DNA from: Rhodovulum visakhapatnamense
GTDB lineage: Bacteria > Pseudomonadota > Alphaproteobacteria > Rhodobacterales > Rhodobacteraceae
Reading direction: 5' to 3'
DNA length: 64,000 nt
Assembly: GCF_004365965.1 (NCBI RefSeq)
Contig: NZ_SOEB01000021.1
Location: 1 to 64,000 of the forward strand
The notes under the pieces are model-generated. The model did not search any database. It was not told where the DNA came from and was given only the letters and a program-made list of their open reading frames with translations. A program made the position numbers and the translations under genes. Each line of letters begins with the position of its first letter. Position 1 is the first letter of the stretch. Shown piece after piece: positions 8,683 to 16,991 of the stretch.

Positions 8683-9576
8683 TCAGGGCCAGCTGGCCAG
8701 CGGCGGCATGCTCATCAGCACGGCTTCCGGGTCATGCCCGGTCTCAAGCCCGAAGCGCGTGCCGCGGTCGTAAAGGAGGTTGTATTCGGCATAAAGACCG
8801 CGATGCGCCAGCTGTGCTTCGCGGTCGCGCTCGGTCCAGGGGGTGCCTGCGCGCCGTTCGACCAGCGGCAGGAAGGCCGGCAGGAAGGCGCGGCCGACAT
8901 CCTGGGTGAAGGCGAAATCCGCCGGCCAGTCGCCCGAATTCAGATCGTCGAAGAAGATGCCGCCGACGCCCCGGACCCGGCCGCGATGCGGCACATAGAA
9001 ATACTCGTCGGCCCAGGCCTTGAAGCGCGGGTAATGGCTGAGGTCGTGGCGGTCGCAATGGGCCTTCAGCACCGCGTGGAAATCCGCCGTATCTTCGTCA
9101 TGGGGCAGGCAGGGGTTCAGATCGGTGCCGCCGCCGAACCACCAGTCCTGCGGGGTCCAGAACATCCGGGTGTTGAGATGGACGGCGGGCGTGTGCGGAT
9201 TGCGCATGTGGGCGACGAGGCTCAGCCCCGAGGCCCAGAACCGGGGGTCGTCCTTCATCCCCTCCAGCCCCTTGCGCGCGGCCATCGCCGCCTGTGCCCG
9301 CGGGTTCAGCGTACCATAGACGGTCGAGACATTGACGCCCACCTTCTCGAAGATCCGGCCGCCGCGCATCACGCTCATCAGGCCGCCGCCCGCATCCGAT
9401 CCGTCCTCGGACTGGCGACGGGTCTCGGTCACGTTGAACCGCCCGGGCGGCAGCTCGGCCACCGGGGCCGGGGGCGGGGCCTCTTCCAGCGCCTCGAAGG
9501 CGGCCACGATCTCGTCGCGGAGGCGGCGGAACCAGGCCGAAGCCTGCGCCTTTCGGTCGTCGAACATTTCGGTCAT
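8683..9576 (-). CDS. hemF: Oxygen-dependent coproporphyrinogen-III oxidase
   Basis: A 297-residue cytoplasmic enzyme that oxidatively decarboxylates two propionates of coproporphyrinogen III using O2. Conserved segments seen are VMRGGRIFEKVGVNVS, VHLNTRMFWTP, WWFGGGTDLNP with substrate-binding residues, the DDLN block and, near the end, EYNLLYDRGTRFGL. The length is normal. It acts right after HemE, whose gene is in the same neighbourhood. A GGGAGA ribosome site precedes the ATG. Because it needs oxygen, a phototrophic relative would normally also have an anaerobic HemN elsewhere; none is in this window. Confidence 0.97.
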   Translation of the reverse strand: MTEMFDDRKAQASAWFRRLRDEIVAAFEALEEAPPPAPVAELPPGRFNVTETRRQSEDGSDAGGGLMSVMRGGRIFEKVGVNVSTVYGTLNPRAQAAMAARKGLEGMKDDPRFWASGLSLVAHMRNPHTPAVHLNTRMFWTPQDWWFGGGTDLNPCLPHDEDTADFHAVLKAHCDRHDLSHYPRFKAWADEYFYVPHRGRVRGVGGIFFDDLNSGDWPADFAFTQDVGRAFLPAFLPLVERRAGTPWTERDREAQLAHRGLYAEYNLLYDRGTRFGLETGHDPEAVLMSMPPLASWP

Positions 9577-9598
9577 CGCGCGGGTCTCCCTGTTTTGT

Positions 9599-9608
9599 TA
9601 ACCGGTTA
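9599..9608. promoter_or_regulatory. Short palindrome upstream of hemF
   Basis: TAACCGGTTA is a perfect 10-bp palindrome 23 bases before the hemF ATG, at the position where a repressor or activator could act. A palindrome this short can occur by chance; no known regulator motif fits. Confidence 0.3.
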
Positions 9609-9698
9609 TCAGCTTATCTCCGCCCGCGCCACCATGCCGCACGGTTCCGTTGCCGCGCGCCGCGGCGTAGGATGCGCCATCCGACCGGGAGTCCTTCG

Positions 9699-10100
9699 AT
9701 GCGTAAGCTTGCCCTCTTGATGCTTCTGCCGCTTGCCGCCTGTGCCACCCCGCGCCAGTCCTGCGAACGGGCGGCGCTTTACGACCTGCGCGTGCTCGAC
9801 ACTCTGATCCGCGAGTCCGAACAGACGATCGCGCGCGGCTATGGCTATCGCCGCGAACCGTATGAACGCACCCGGTTCGATTTCTGCTACGGGTCACGTT
9901 TCGGGCGCAGCCCGGCGATGGGGTTCACCTTCTGCGACTATCCCGATGTGGGGATCCGCGAGGTGCCGGTGACGGTCGATCTGGCCGCCGAACGGCGCAA
10001 CCTCGCCGAGCTGAAGGCCAAGCGGACCGAGGCCGCGCGGCGCGCCGCGCGCGCGCTGTCCGCCTGCGAGGCACGGTATCCGGGCGACGAAAAGGGATAG
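9699..10100 (+). CDS. Small lipoprotein of unknown function
   Basis: A 133-residue protein that begins MRKLALLMLLPLAAC, a short type II signal peptide with a lipobox LAAC and the acylated Cys at residue 15. The mature part has three further cysteines (in PRQSCERA, FDFCYG and FTFCDY) plus one near the end, and an acidic/basic helical C-terminal segment (AAERRNLAELKAKRTEAARRAA). I do not recognise the family. The start follows a CGGGAG ribosome site; an earlier ATG at 9672 would bury the signal peptide. It is a stand-alone gene, divergent from hemF and convergent with the SDR gene. Confidence 0.8.
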   Translation: MRKLALLMLLPLAACATPRQSCERAALYDLRVLDTLIRESEQTIARGYGYRREPYERTRFDFCYGSRFGRSPAMGFTFCDYPDVGIREVPVTVDLAAERRNLAELKAKRTEAARRAARALSACEARYPGDEKG

Positions 10101-10114
10101 AGCCGGCGGGCGCG

Positions 10115-10924
10115 TCAGTGCGCGGGCGCGGCCACCGGGTCGATCAGGGTACGCCCGCCATCGACAGCCAGGATCTGGCCGGTCATGAACTGCGCCGCGT
10201 CCGACGACAGGAACTGCACCGTCTCGCTGAGTTCCGAGGCCTTGGCGATGCGCCCCAGAGGCGTGTGGGCGCGGATCTCGTTGCGGTAGTCGGGCTGATC
10301 CTTGAGGATGTTCTGCAGGCTCGCCGACATCACCGAGCCGAAGGCCACGCCATTGACCCGGATCCGGTGCGGCGCCAGCGCCACCGCCATAGAGCGGGTC
10401 AGCTGTTCCAGCGCCGCGCAGCTGACCGAATAGGCCAGAAGCTCGCCATGGGTACGGGTCGCGGCGATCGACGAGATGTTGACGATGGCACCCGCCTGTC
10501 CCTCGGTCTGGCCCGCCTCCTCGGCCTGACGGATCATCCGCCGCGACACGATCTGGCTGAGCCGGAGCGAGGTCATCACGTTCTGTTCCATCATCACGTC
10601 GAACCCGTCATTGTCGGGGTCCAGCGGATCGGACAGCACCATCTGGCGGCTGGCATTGACCAGGATGTCGATCCGGTCGAAGGCGTCGATGGTGGCCGAC
10701 AGCAGGTTGGCGATGGTCAGCCGCTCGCGCAAATCGCCCGCGAAGTAGCGCACCGTGCTTTCGGTTTCGGGATTCTTGCCGCATTCGTCGACCAGCCGGG
10801 GCTCGTCCCGGTCGGCGAACATCACATTCGCGCCGCGGTCGCTGAAATGCCGGGCGATGGCCAGTCCCAGCCCGTTGGCCGCGCCGGTGACGATGGCTGT
10901 CTTGCCCTGGATGGAGAAGGACAT
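10115..10924 (-). CDS. SDR-family oxidoreductase lacking the catalytic lysine
   Basis: A 269-residue Rossmann protein of the classical short-chain dehydrogenase type. It has the dinucleotide motif TGAANGLGLA at residues 14-23, a D-rich segment after strand beta-2 (FADRDE, suggesting NAD(H)), VNASR in place of the usual NNAG, the catalytic Ser region IVNISSIAA, and the C-terminal VDGGRTL. The active-site motif normally YxxxK reads AYSVSCAAL, with Cys where Lys is expected, so standard hydride chemistry is doubtful. I recall related Rhodobacteraceae proteins with Thr at this place, which would make it a divergent subfamily rather than a decayed gene. Substrate unknown. Confidence 0.85.
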   Translation of the reverse strand: MSFSIQGKTAIVTGAANGLGLAIARHFSDRGANVMFADRDEPRLVDECGKNPETESTVRYFAGDLRERLTIANLLSATIDAFDRIDILVNASRQMVLSDPLDPDNDGFDVMMEQNVMTSLRLSQIVSRRMIRQAEEAGQTEGQAGAIVNISSIAATRTHGELLAYSVSCAALEQLTRSMAVALAPHRIRVNGVAFGSVMSASLQNILKDQPDYRNEIRAHTPLGRIAKASELSETVQFLSSDAAQFMTGQILAVDGGRTLIDPVAAPAH

Positions 10925-10963
10925 CGAGAAGCCTCCTGATTCGGTTGGTCAGACTATGCGATT

Positions 10964-11965
10964 TCACCGGGGGCGGCGAGACGGCCGCCGCGCCAGCAAA
11001 ATCTTGAACCCCGCATCGCCGCCGATTTCATGGGTTTCCGCGAACAGCGCGGTCAGATCCCGTTCATAGGGCAGGTGCCGGTTGGCAACGATCAGCGCCT
11101 GTCCATGCGGCGCCAGCAGCCGCGCCGCCGCCGCCAGAAAGGCCCGCCCGAGCCCCGGATCGGCGGCGCGCGAGACATGGAAGGGCGGGTTGGTCAGCAC
11201 CGTGTCGAAGCCCCTCTCGGCGGTGAAGGCAATGGCGTCGGCCCAGTGGAACCGGGCGCGCGGGTCGGGGACATTCTCGCGCGCGCAGCTCAGCGCCGCG
11301 TGGTCGGCTTCGATCAGATGCATCTCGGCGATACCGGGATGCGCGGCCAGCGCCTCGGCGGCGACATAGCCCCAACCCGCGCCCAGATCGGCAACCCGGC
11401 CCTTCAGCGGCGTCTGCAGCGCGCCCACCAGAAGCGCCGAGCCGCGATCCACGCCATCGGCCGAGAAGACGCCGGGCAGGGTGCGGTAACGTCCCGCCAC
11501 CATCTCGCCCGCGCCGGGGCGCCAGGCCTCGAAGTCCGCAGGATCGGCCCGGACCGAGAAGGTCTTGCCATGGGCCTTGGCGAACGGGGCCGAGACCTCG
11601 GCGCCGCCCTGGCGCAGCGCCTTCAGCAGGCTGTCGACCCCGTCGGTCTTGGCGCCGTCGACCAGCACCGGCCCGCCGCCGGTCAGCCCCAGCGCCTCGG
11701 CCAGCCGGGCCTGGGCCGCGGCCTTGGCGCGCGGCAGCAGGACAAGTGCGGCCGAGAACGCGCCCGAGGGCGCGACCGCGACGTCCCAGCCGCGCGTGGC
11801 CCAGGCGGCATGATCGGGGGCGAAGCCCTGCACGATCTGCACCCGCTCCTTGGGCAGGGCCGACAGGTCGGCCGCGGCCGGGGCGTCGAAAACGGCGATC
11901 CGCCCCTCGGGCGGCAACGAAACGGCACCGCCTTGCAGCGCCAGGGTCAGTCTGGAAACGGTCAT
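10964..11965 (-). CDS. rsmC: RsmC-like class I methyltransferase (16S rRNA guanine-N2)
   Basis: A 333-residue two-domain protein. The N-terminal half resembles the degenerate MTS_N domain of RsmC. The C-terminal half is a SAM-dependent methyltransferase with motif I VADLGAGWGYVAAEAL, acidic motif II (EMHLIEADHAAL) and the catalytic NPPFH motif that marks nucleic-acid N-methyltransferases. The NPPFH form and the duplication fit RsmC, which methylates G1207 of 16S rRNA. The related RsmD/TrmN6 proteins are shorter. The gene lies 20 bp downstream of clpS on the same strand and probably shares its transcript. The start gives MTVSRLTLALQGG. Confidence 0.85.
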   Translation of the reverse strand: MTVSRLTLALQGGAVSLPPEGRIAVFDAPAAADLSALPKERVQIVQGFAPDHAAWATRGWDVAVAPSGAFSAALVLLPRAKAAAQARLAEALGLTGGGPVLVDGAKTDGVDSLLKALRQGGAEVSAPFAKAHGKTFSVRADPADFEAWRPGAGEMVAGRYRTLPGVFSADGVDRGSALLVGALQTPLKGRVADLGAGWGYVAAEALAAHPGIAEMHLIEADHAALSCARENVPDPRARFHWADAIAFTAERGFDTVLTNPPFHVSRAADPGLGRAFLAAAARLLAPHGQALIVANRHLPYERDLTALFAETHEIGGDAGFKILLARRPSRRPR

Positions 11966-11985
11966 GGACGGGCGGGCCTCGGGCC

Positions 11986-12327
11986 CTACTCCTTTTCCAT
12001 CGTGCATTGCAGGGGGTGCTGGTGGCGGCGGGCGAAATCCATCACCTGGGCGACCTTGGTCTCGGCCACCTCGAAGCTGAACACGCCGACCACGGCGACG
12101 CCCTTCTTGTGCACGACCAGCATGATCTCGAAGGCATGGGCGTGGCTCATGCCGAAGAAACGCTCCAGCACATGCACGACGAATTCCATCGGCGTGTAGT
12201 CGTCGTTCAGCAACAGCACCTTGTAAAGCGGCGGCCGCTGGGTCTTTGGCTTGGTCTTGGTGATGACCCCGGTTTCGCCTTCGGGGTCGCCACTCTTGTC
12301 GGCCATCATGCGAAGGTCGTTCGTCAC
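11986..12327 (-). CDS. clpS: ATP-dependent Clp protease adaptor ClpS
   Basis: A 113-residue adaptor that binds N-degron substrates and hands them to ClpA for ClpAP proteolysis. The core is unmistakable: [20 protein letters not shown] with the substrate-pocket residues, then the histidine-bearing helix and the [16 protein letters not shown] segment, ending in PLQCTMEKE. The first 30 residues are the flexible N-terminal extension. Two starts are possible, the ATG used here and an ATG seven codons later. It is upstream of rsmC and divergent from the HAD gene. Confidence 0.96.
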   Translation of the reverse strand: MTNDLRMMADKSGDPEGETGVITKTKPKTQRPPLYKVLLLNDDYTPMEFVVHVLERFFGMSHAHAFEIMLVVHKKGVAVVGVFSFEVAETKVAQVMDFARRHQHPLQCTMEKE

Positions 12328-12390
12328 GGGGTCCGGGCTCCGGCGAAGGTGGTGGTGTTCGGTTCAAGTGATCTTATATATGCGAGCGCG

Positions 12391-12420
12391 CCGGTCTGAA
12401 AAGGGCCGGTCTGAAAAGGG
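12391..12420. repeat. Perfect 15-bp tandem duplication
   Basis: CCGGTCTGAAAAGGG occurs twice head to tail with no mismatch, between the divergent clpS and HAD genes and just downstream of a TATATA stretch (about 12375-12381). It may be a slippage duplication in the leader of the HAD gene or a doubled binding site. Confidence 0.7.
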
Positions 12421-12445
12421 CGCAGTGCCGCACGAGGGAACGCGA

Positions 12446-13147
12446 TTGGCCGGACAGCTGACAACCATCGGTTTCGATGCCGACGATACGCTCTGGCAGA
12501 ACGAACGGTTCTTCCGACTGACCCAGGCGCGATTCGCCGAGTTGCTGGCAGATTTCGCTCCGCCCGAGGCGCTGATGGACCGGCTGCTGGAGGCCGAGCG
12601 CCGCAACGTCGGGCATTACGGGTTCGGCATCAAGGGCTTCGTTCTGTCGATGATCGAGACCGCCATCGAGGTCACCGACGAGCGGGTTCCCGCCGCCGTC
12701 ATCCGCGATCTGCTGGCGGCCGGGCAGGAGATGCTGCGTCACCCGATCGAGCTGATGCCCGAGGCCCGGGAGGCCATTCTGGCACTTGCAGGAACGTATC
12801 GCATCCTTCTGATAACAAAGGGAGATCTTCTCGATCAGGAACGCAAGCTGGCGCAGTCGGGGCTGGGCGAGCTGTTCGACGGCGTCGAGATCGTCAGCGA
12901 CAAGACGGCGCCGCGCTACGGCGCCATCTTCGCCCGCCACGGCGACGGTGCCGAGCGCGCGATGATGGTGGGCAACTCTCTGAAATCGGACGTGATTCCC
13001 GCCATCGAGGCGGGCGCCTGGGGGGTCTTCGTGCCGCATGACCTGACCTGGGAACTGGAACATGCCGACCCGCCCCGCGCCCATGCCCGCTTTGCCGAAC
13101 TGCAACACCTTGGCGAATTGCCGGACCTGATCGCGCGGCTGGGCTGA
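12446..13147 (+). CDS. HAD-family hydrolase
   Basis: A 233-residue haloacid-dehalogenase-type phosphohydrolase. Motif I is IGFDADDTLWQNE with the nucleophile Asp, motif II is LLITKG, motif III is the Lys in VSDKTAPRYG, and motif IV is MMVGNSLKSDVIPA. The cap is the helical C1 type, as in phosphoglycolate phosphatase-like enzymes. The DADDTLW variant is typical of a conserved proteobacterial HAD clade of unknown substrate. I chose the TTG at 12446 because a GAGGGA site stands 6 bases before it; a GTG at 12425 is also in frame. Divergent from clpS. Confidence 0.85.
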   Translation: MAGQLTTIGFDADDTLWQNERFFRLTQARFAELLADFAPPEALMDRLLEAERRNVGHYGFGIKGFVLSMIETAIEVTDERVPAAVIRDLLAAGQEMLRHPIELMPEAREAILALAGTYRILLITKGDLLDQERKLAQSGLGELFDGVEIVSDKTAPRYGAIFARHGDGAERAMMVGNSLKSDVIPAIEAGAWGVFVPHDLTWELEHADPPRAHARFAELQHLGELPDLIARLG

Positions 13148-13192
13148 CATGTTGTAGATGTCGCAGGCGTGACCGCGACATGTTGCAATGTC
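13146..13192. promoter_or_regulatory. Two similar palindromic sites, three helical turns apart
   Basis: GACAT-N7-ATGTC (13146-13162) and GACAT-N6-ATGTC (13177-13192) share the same arms and the same GTTG start of the spacer. Their centres are about 30.5 bp apart, three turns of DNA, so a dimeric regulator could bind both on one face. They lie at the end of the HAD gene, about 110 bases before the carboxypeptidase start. Confidence 0.45.
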
Positions 13193-13303
13193 CCAGGATC
13201 GGCCCCAATCCCATTGAAACAGAGCTGTTTTCCCTCATTCCGCAACGTGGTAGGGTGCCGCTGAAACAGACCGCCCGGCACGACAATCGGGTGGCGAGAG
13301 GCA

Positions 13304-14944
13304 GTGAAAAGGCAGGTCCCGGTGAGACGAGCGAGTCTGTGCGTTCGGCACGCGCTTCTATTCGCAATCCTTGCATTTGGCATTTCGATCGCCGCGACCG
13401 GCCTTCGGGCCGCGCCCTCGGCCTCGTTCGTGGTCGATGCCCGGACCGGCGAGGTGCTGCATGCCGAGAACGCCGATACGAGGCTGCACCCGGCCTCCTT
13501 GACCAAGATGATGACGCTGTATCTTGCCTTCGAGGCGATCGAGCATGGCGAGATTTCCCCTGAAACCGTGGTGACCATCTCGGCGCATGCGGCTTCCGAG
13601 CCGCCCTCCAAGCTGGGCCTGCGCGCCGGTCAGAAGATCCGCTTCAAGTATCTGATCCGCGCCGCCGCCATCAAATCGGCCAATGACGCGGCCACCGCCA
13701 TCGGCGAAGCGCTGGAGGGGTCCGAGGCCGCCTTTGCCCGGCGGATGAACCGCACCGCCCGGGCAATGGGCATGAACCGCACCACCTTCCGCAATGCCAA
13801 CGGGCTGACCGAGGAGGGCCATCTGTCGACCGCGCGCGACCTGACCATTCTCGCGCGGCATGTCGTCTACGACTATCCGGGCTATTACAACATTTTCTCG
13901 CGGGTCACCGACGATGCCGGCGGGCGTCAGGTCTACAGCACCAACCGCCGGTTTCTTGGCAGCTATTCCGGCGCCGACGGGATCAAGACCGGCTATACCA
14001 ATGCGGCGGGCTACAACCTCGTGGGCTCTGCCATCCGTGGTCAGGAACGCATCATCGCCACGGTTCTGGGCGGGCGCAGCACGGCCGCGCGCAATGCCGA
14101 GGTCGCCAAGCTCCTGGATCTGGGTTTCCGCAAGGCGCCCAGCCGCGTCGCCCTGCGCAGCCCGCAAAAGCCGCCCTATCTGACCGGAGCCGCCCGCCTT
14201 GCGGCCGTGCCGCCGGTCGAGGCCGCGCCATCCGCGTCTGCGCCTGCGGTGATGGCGCGCTCGATGCGGCCTCGGGCCCGGCCCGGCGCCGCTGCCCCGA
14301 CCGAGGCGCTGATCGCGGCCCTTGCCGCCGATGTCAGCACGTCGGTCAGCGCGGCCAAGGCCGAACTGACCGTTCCCGCGCCCGCCGCGGCGTCCGCGCC
14401 AGAGGCGGAGGTCGCGTCAGCATCGGGTGCGGCGGTCCTCGCGGTCTCGATACCGCCCCGGGCCCGGCCGGCCGGTCTGGCCCCCGAAGCCGTGGCGCCG
14501 GTGACGCCGGCCCCTGTCGCGGACCCTGTGGCGGTCGCCGCAGCGGTCCCGGCAGCCTCCGAACCCGCGGCCACCGATCTTGCCGCCGTTGCGGCCGCGG
14601 CCGCCGCAGCGGCCTCCGCCCCGCCCGCCGCGCCTGATGCGGTCGAACTGGCCCTGGCCGAGGACGAACCCCAGATCGTGTCGCGGATGTCGTCTTCGGG
14701 CGGGCGCTACTGGGGGATCAATGTCGGCAACTACAATTCGCGCTATCAGGCCGAGCGCGTGCTGCTGCGCACCGCCCTGCAGGAAATGGGCATTCTCGAC
14801 AACGCCCTGCGCAAGGTGGTGCAGGGCCGCCGCGGGTTCGAGGCCAATTTCGTCGGCATGACCGAGCTTGAGGCCGACCAGGCCTGTCGCCGCCTGCAAT
14901 CGCACGGCTCGACCTGCAGCACCTTCGGCCAGCCCCCGTCGTGA
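13304..14944 (+). CDS. D-alanyl-D-alanine carboxypeptidase with C-terminal SPOR domain
   Basis: A 546-residue periplasmic penicillin-binding protein of the S11 family, which trims the terminal D-Ala of peptidoglycan stem peptides. After a signal segment (residues about 14-36) come the three active-site motifs: S65-L-T-K68, S125-A-N127 and K228-T-G230. Residues 280-465 are an Ala/Pro-rich low-complexity linker containing repeated RPRARP-type blocks. The last 75 residues form a SPOR-like domain (GINVGNYNSRYQAERVLL onward), which in other proteins binds denuded glycan at the division site. The start is a GTG with GAGAGG just before it. The linker and SPOR tail make it longer than E. coli DacA but are common in Rhodobacteraceae. 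Confidence 0.92.
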   Translation: MKRQVPVRRASLCVRHALLFAILAFGISIAATGLRAAPSASFVVDARTGEVLHAENADTRLHPASLTKMMTLYLAFEAIEHGEISPETVVTISAHAASEPPSKLGLRAGQKIRFKYLIRAAAIKSANDAATAIGEALEGSEAAFARRMNRTARAMGMNRTTFRNANGLTEEGHLSTARDLTILARHVVYDYPGYYNIFSRVTDDAGGRQVYSTNRRFLGSYSGADGIKTGYTNAAGYNLVGSAIRGQERIIATVLGGRSTAARNAEVAKLLDLGFRKAPSRVALRSPQKPPYLTGAARLAAVPPVEAAPSASAPAVMARSMRPRARPGAAAPTEALIAALAADVSTSVSAAKAELTVPAPAAASAPEAEVASASGAAVLAVSIPPRARPAGLAPEAVAPVTPAPVADPVAVAAAVPAASEPAATDLAAVAAAAAAAASAPPAAPDAVELALAEDEPQIVSRMSSSGGRYWGINVGNYNSRYQAERVLLRTALQEMGILDNALRKVVQGRRGFEANFVGMTELEADQACRRLQSHGSTCSTFGQPPS

Positions 14945-14951
14945 TCCGCCG

Positions 14952-15638
14952 ATGACCGCCTACGCCCTGCCGCTTCCGCCTGTCCCCGCGCTGCCCATCG
15001 CCGCAGACACGGCGCGGTTCCCGGTGCGGCGGATCTTCTGCGTCGGCCGGAACTATGCCGAGCATGCCCGCGAGATGGGCGCGGACGACCGCGAGCCGCC
15101 CTTCTTCTTCACCAAGCCCGGCGATGCGCTGGTGACGGACGATGCCGATATCGCCTATCCGCCCGCCACGGCCGATCTGCATCACGAAGCCGAACTGGTG
15201 GTCGCCCTGGGCCGGGGCGGCGCCGACATCGCGGCGGCGGCCGCGCTTGACCATGTCTGGGGCTATGCGGCGGGCAACGATCTGACCCGGCGCGACCTGC
15301 AGGCCGAGGCCAAGGCCGCGCGCCGTCCCTGGGACATGGCCAAGGGCTTCGACGCCTCGGCGATCTGCGGCGCGCTGCGGCCCGCCGCCCGGATCGGCCA
15401 TCCCACCCGGGGCCGGATCGCCTGCCATGTCGACGGCGTGCTGCGGCAGGAGGGCGATCTTGGCGACATGATCTGGTCCGTGCCCGAGATCGTCTCGCAT
15501 CTGTCGCGGCTGGTCGCGCTGGCCCCGGGCGACCTGATCTATACCGGCACCCCGGCGGGCGTGGGCGCGATCGCTTGCGGACAGACCTGTACCGTCGAAA
15601 TCGAGGGCGTCGGCCGGGTCTCGACCCGCGTCCTCTAG
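14952..15638 (+). CDS. Fumarylacetoacetate hydrolase-family protein
   Basis: A 228-residue protein of the FAH superfamily. Seen are the RIFCVGRNYAEHAREMG segment with a catalytic His, FFFTKPGDAL, the metal-site HHEAELVVALGRGG (Glu residues) and the conserved GYAAGNDLTRRDLQ and KGFDASA blocks. The C-terminal IYTGTPAGVG is diagnostic. At this length it resembles fumarylpyruvate hydrolase (NagK type) or acylpyruvase/oxaloacetate tautomerase rather than true FAH. It starts seven bases after the carboxypeptidase gene, so may be co-transcribed, but no functional link is evident. Confidence 0.9.
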   Translation: MTAYALPLPPVPALPIAADTARFPVRRIFCVGRNYAEHAREMGADDREPPFFFTKPGDALVTDDADIAYPPATADLHHEAELVVALGRGGADIAAAAALDHVWGYAAGNDLTRRDLQAEAKAARRPWDMAKGFDASAICGALRPAARIGHPTRGRIACHVDGVLRQEGDLGDMIWSVPEIVSHLSRLVALAPGDLIYTGTPAGVGAIACGQTCTVEIEGVGRVSTRVL

Positions 15639-15785
15639 GCCCAACGGGGGGCTCGCGTGCCGCGCGCCGCGCGCGGGCGGCTGCCCCCGGGCGGCAAAAG
15701 GGATGGCTCCGACAGGTCCACGCCGCCTTGCGGCATGGCGTCCGCAGGGGTATCGGTCTGACCGAACGCCACGCCGGAGCCGCCG

Positions 15786-16925
15786 ATGACCGATCCCGTC
15801 GCCCTCACCGCCGAGCTGATCCGCTGCCGCTCGGTCACGCCCACCGAGGGCGGTGCCCTTGTGCTGCTGGCCGCGCGGCTGTCGGCGGCCGGGTTCGACT
15901 GCCGCCGGGTCGACCGGAACGGCACGTCGAACCTCTTCGCCCGCTGGGGCGGGCGGGGGCATGAGAGGACCTTCGGCTTCAACGGCCATACCGATGTGGT
16001 GCCCGCGGGCGACACCGCCGCCTGGACCGCCGACCCGTTCGGCGCCGAGATTCGCGAGGGCCAGCTGTGGGGCCGGGGCGCCACCGACATGAAATCGGGC
16101 GTCGCGGCCTTCGTGGCTGCCGCCATCGACTTCGTGACCGAGACCCCGCCCGATGGCGCCATCGTGCTGACCCTGACCGGGGACGAGGAGGGCGACGCGA
16201 CCGATGGCACCATCGCACTGCTGGACTGGATGCAGACCGAGGGCGAGCATATGGCGGTCTGTCTGGTCGGCGAGCCCACCTGCCGCGAGGCCATGGGCGA
16301 CATGATGAAGATCGGGCGGCGCGGGTCGATGACGGCCTATTTCACCGCGCGGGGTGTGCAGGGGCATTCGGCCTATCCGCAGCGCGCCCGCAACCCGATC
16401 CCGGCGCTGGCGCGGCTGGTGCAGCGGCTCGATGCCTACAGCCTCGATCAGGGCACCCGGCATTTCGACCCCTCGACGCTGGCCGTGACCACCTTCGATA
16501 CCGGCAATCCGGCAACCAATGTCATCCCGGGCCAGTGCCGCGCCACCGTCAACATCCGCTTCAACGAGGCGCACAGCTCGGAGAGCCTCGCCGACTGGAT
16601 GGCCGCCGAGGCCGCCCGCGTCACCGAAGAGACCGGCATCGAGATCGCGATGGAAATCAAGGTCTCGGGCGAGAGCTTCGTCACGCCCCCTGGCCCGCTT
16701 TCGGCGCTGGTGGCCGATGCGGTCGAGGCCGAGACCGGGCGGCGGCCCGAGTTGTCGACCTCGGGCGGCACGTCGGATGCGCGCTTCGTCAAGGACCTGT
16801 GCCCGGTGGTCGAATTCGGGCTGGTCGGCAAGACCATGCATCAGGTCGACGAACGGGTCGAGACCGCCCAGATCGACGAGCTGAAGCGGATCTACACGCG
16901 CATCCTGAGCGGCTATTTCGGCTGA
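15786..16925 (+). CDS. dapE: Succinyl-diaminopimelate desuccinylase
   Basis: A 379-residue M20-family di-zinc amidohydrolase that releases succinate from N-succinyl-LL-diaminopimelate in lysine and peptidoglycan-precursor synthesis. The metal ligands are in the expected order: [12 protein letters not shown] (His), TDMKSG (bridging Asp), TGDEEGD (catalytic and ligand Glu), LVGEPT (Glu) and near the end GKTMHQVDE (His). The dimerisation domain carries GVQGHSAYP. The length is normal. DapE and the upstream D,D-carboxypeptidase both touch cell-wall metabolism, but a 147-bp gap separates dapE from the FAH gene. Confidence 0.95.
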   Translation: MTDPVALTAELIRCRSVTPTEGGALVLLAARLSAAGFDCRRVDRNGTSNLFARWGGRGHERTFGFNGHTDVVPAGDTAAWTADPFGAEIREGQLWGRGATDMKSGVAAFVAAAIDFVTETPPDGAIVLTLTGDEEGDATDGTIALLDWMQTEGEHMAVCLVGEPTCREAMGDMMKIGRRGSMTAYFTARGVQGHSAYPQRARNPIPALARLVQRLDAYSLDQGTRHFDPSTLAVTTFDTGNPATNVIPGQCRATVNIRFNEAHSSESLADWMAAEAARVTEETGIEIAMEIKVSGESFVTPPGPLSALVADAVEAETGRRPELSTSGGTSDARFVKDLCPVVEFGLVGKTMHQVDERVETAQIDELKRIYTRILSGYFG

Positions 16926-16991
16926 TCTGCCTGGCCCCGGCGCCCGCGCTTTCCGGCTGACGGCGAAAGGGCCGCGTGCTAGGTCTCGGCC

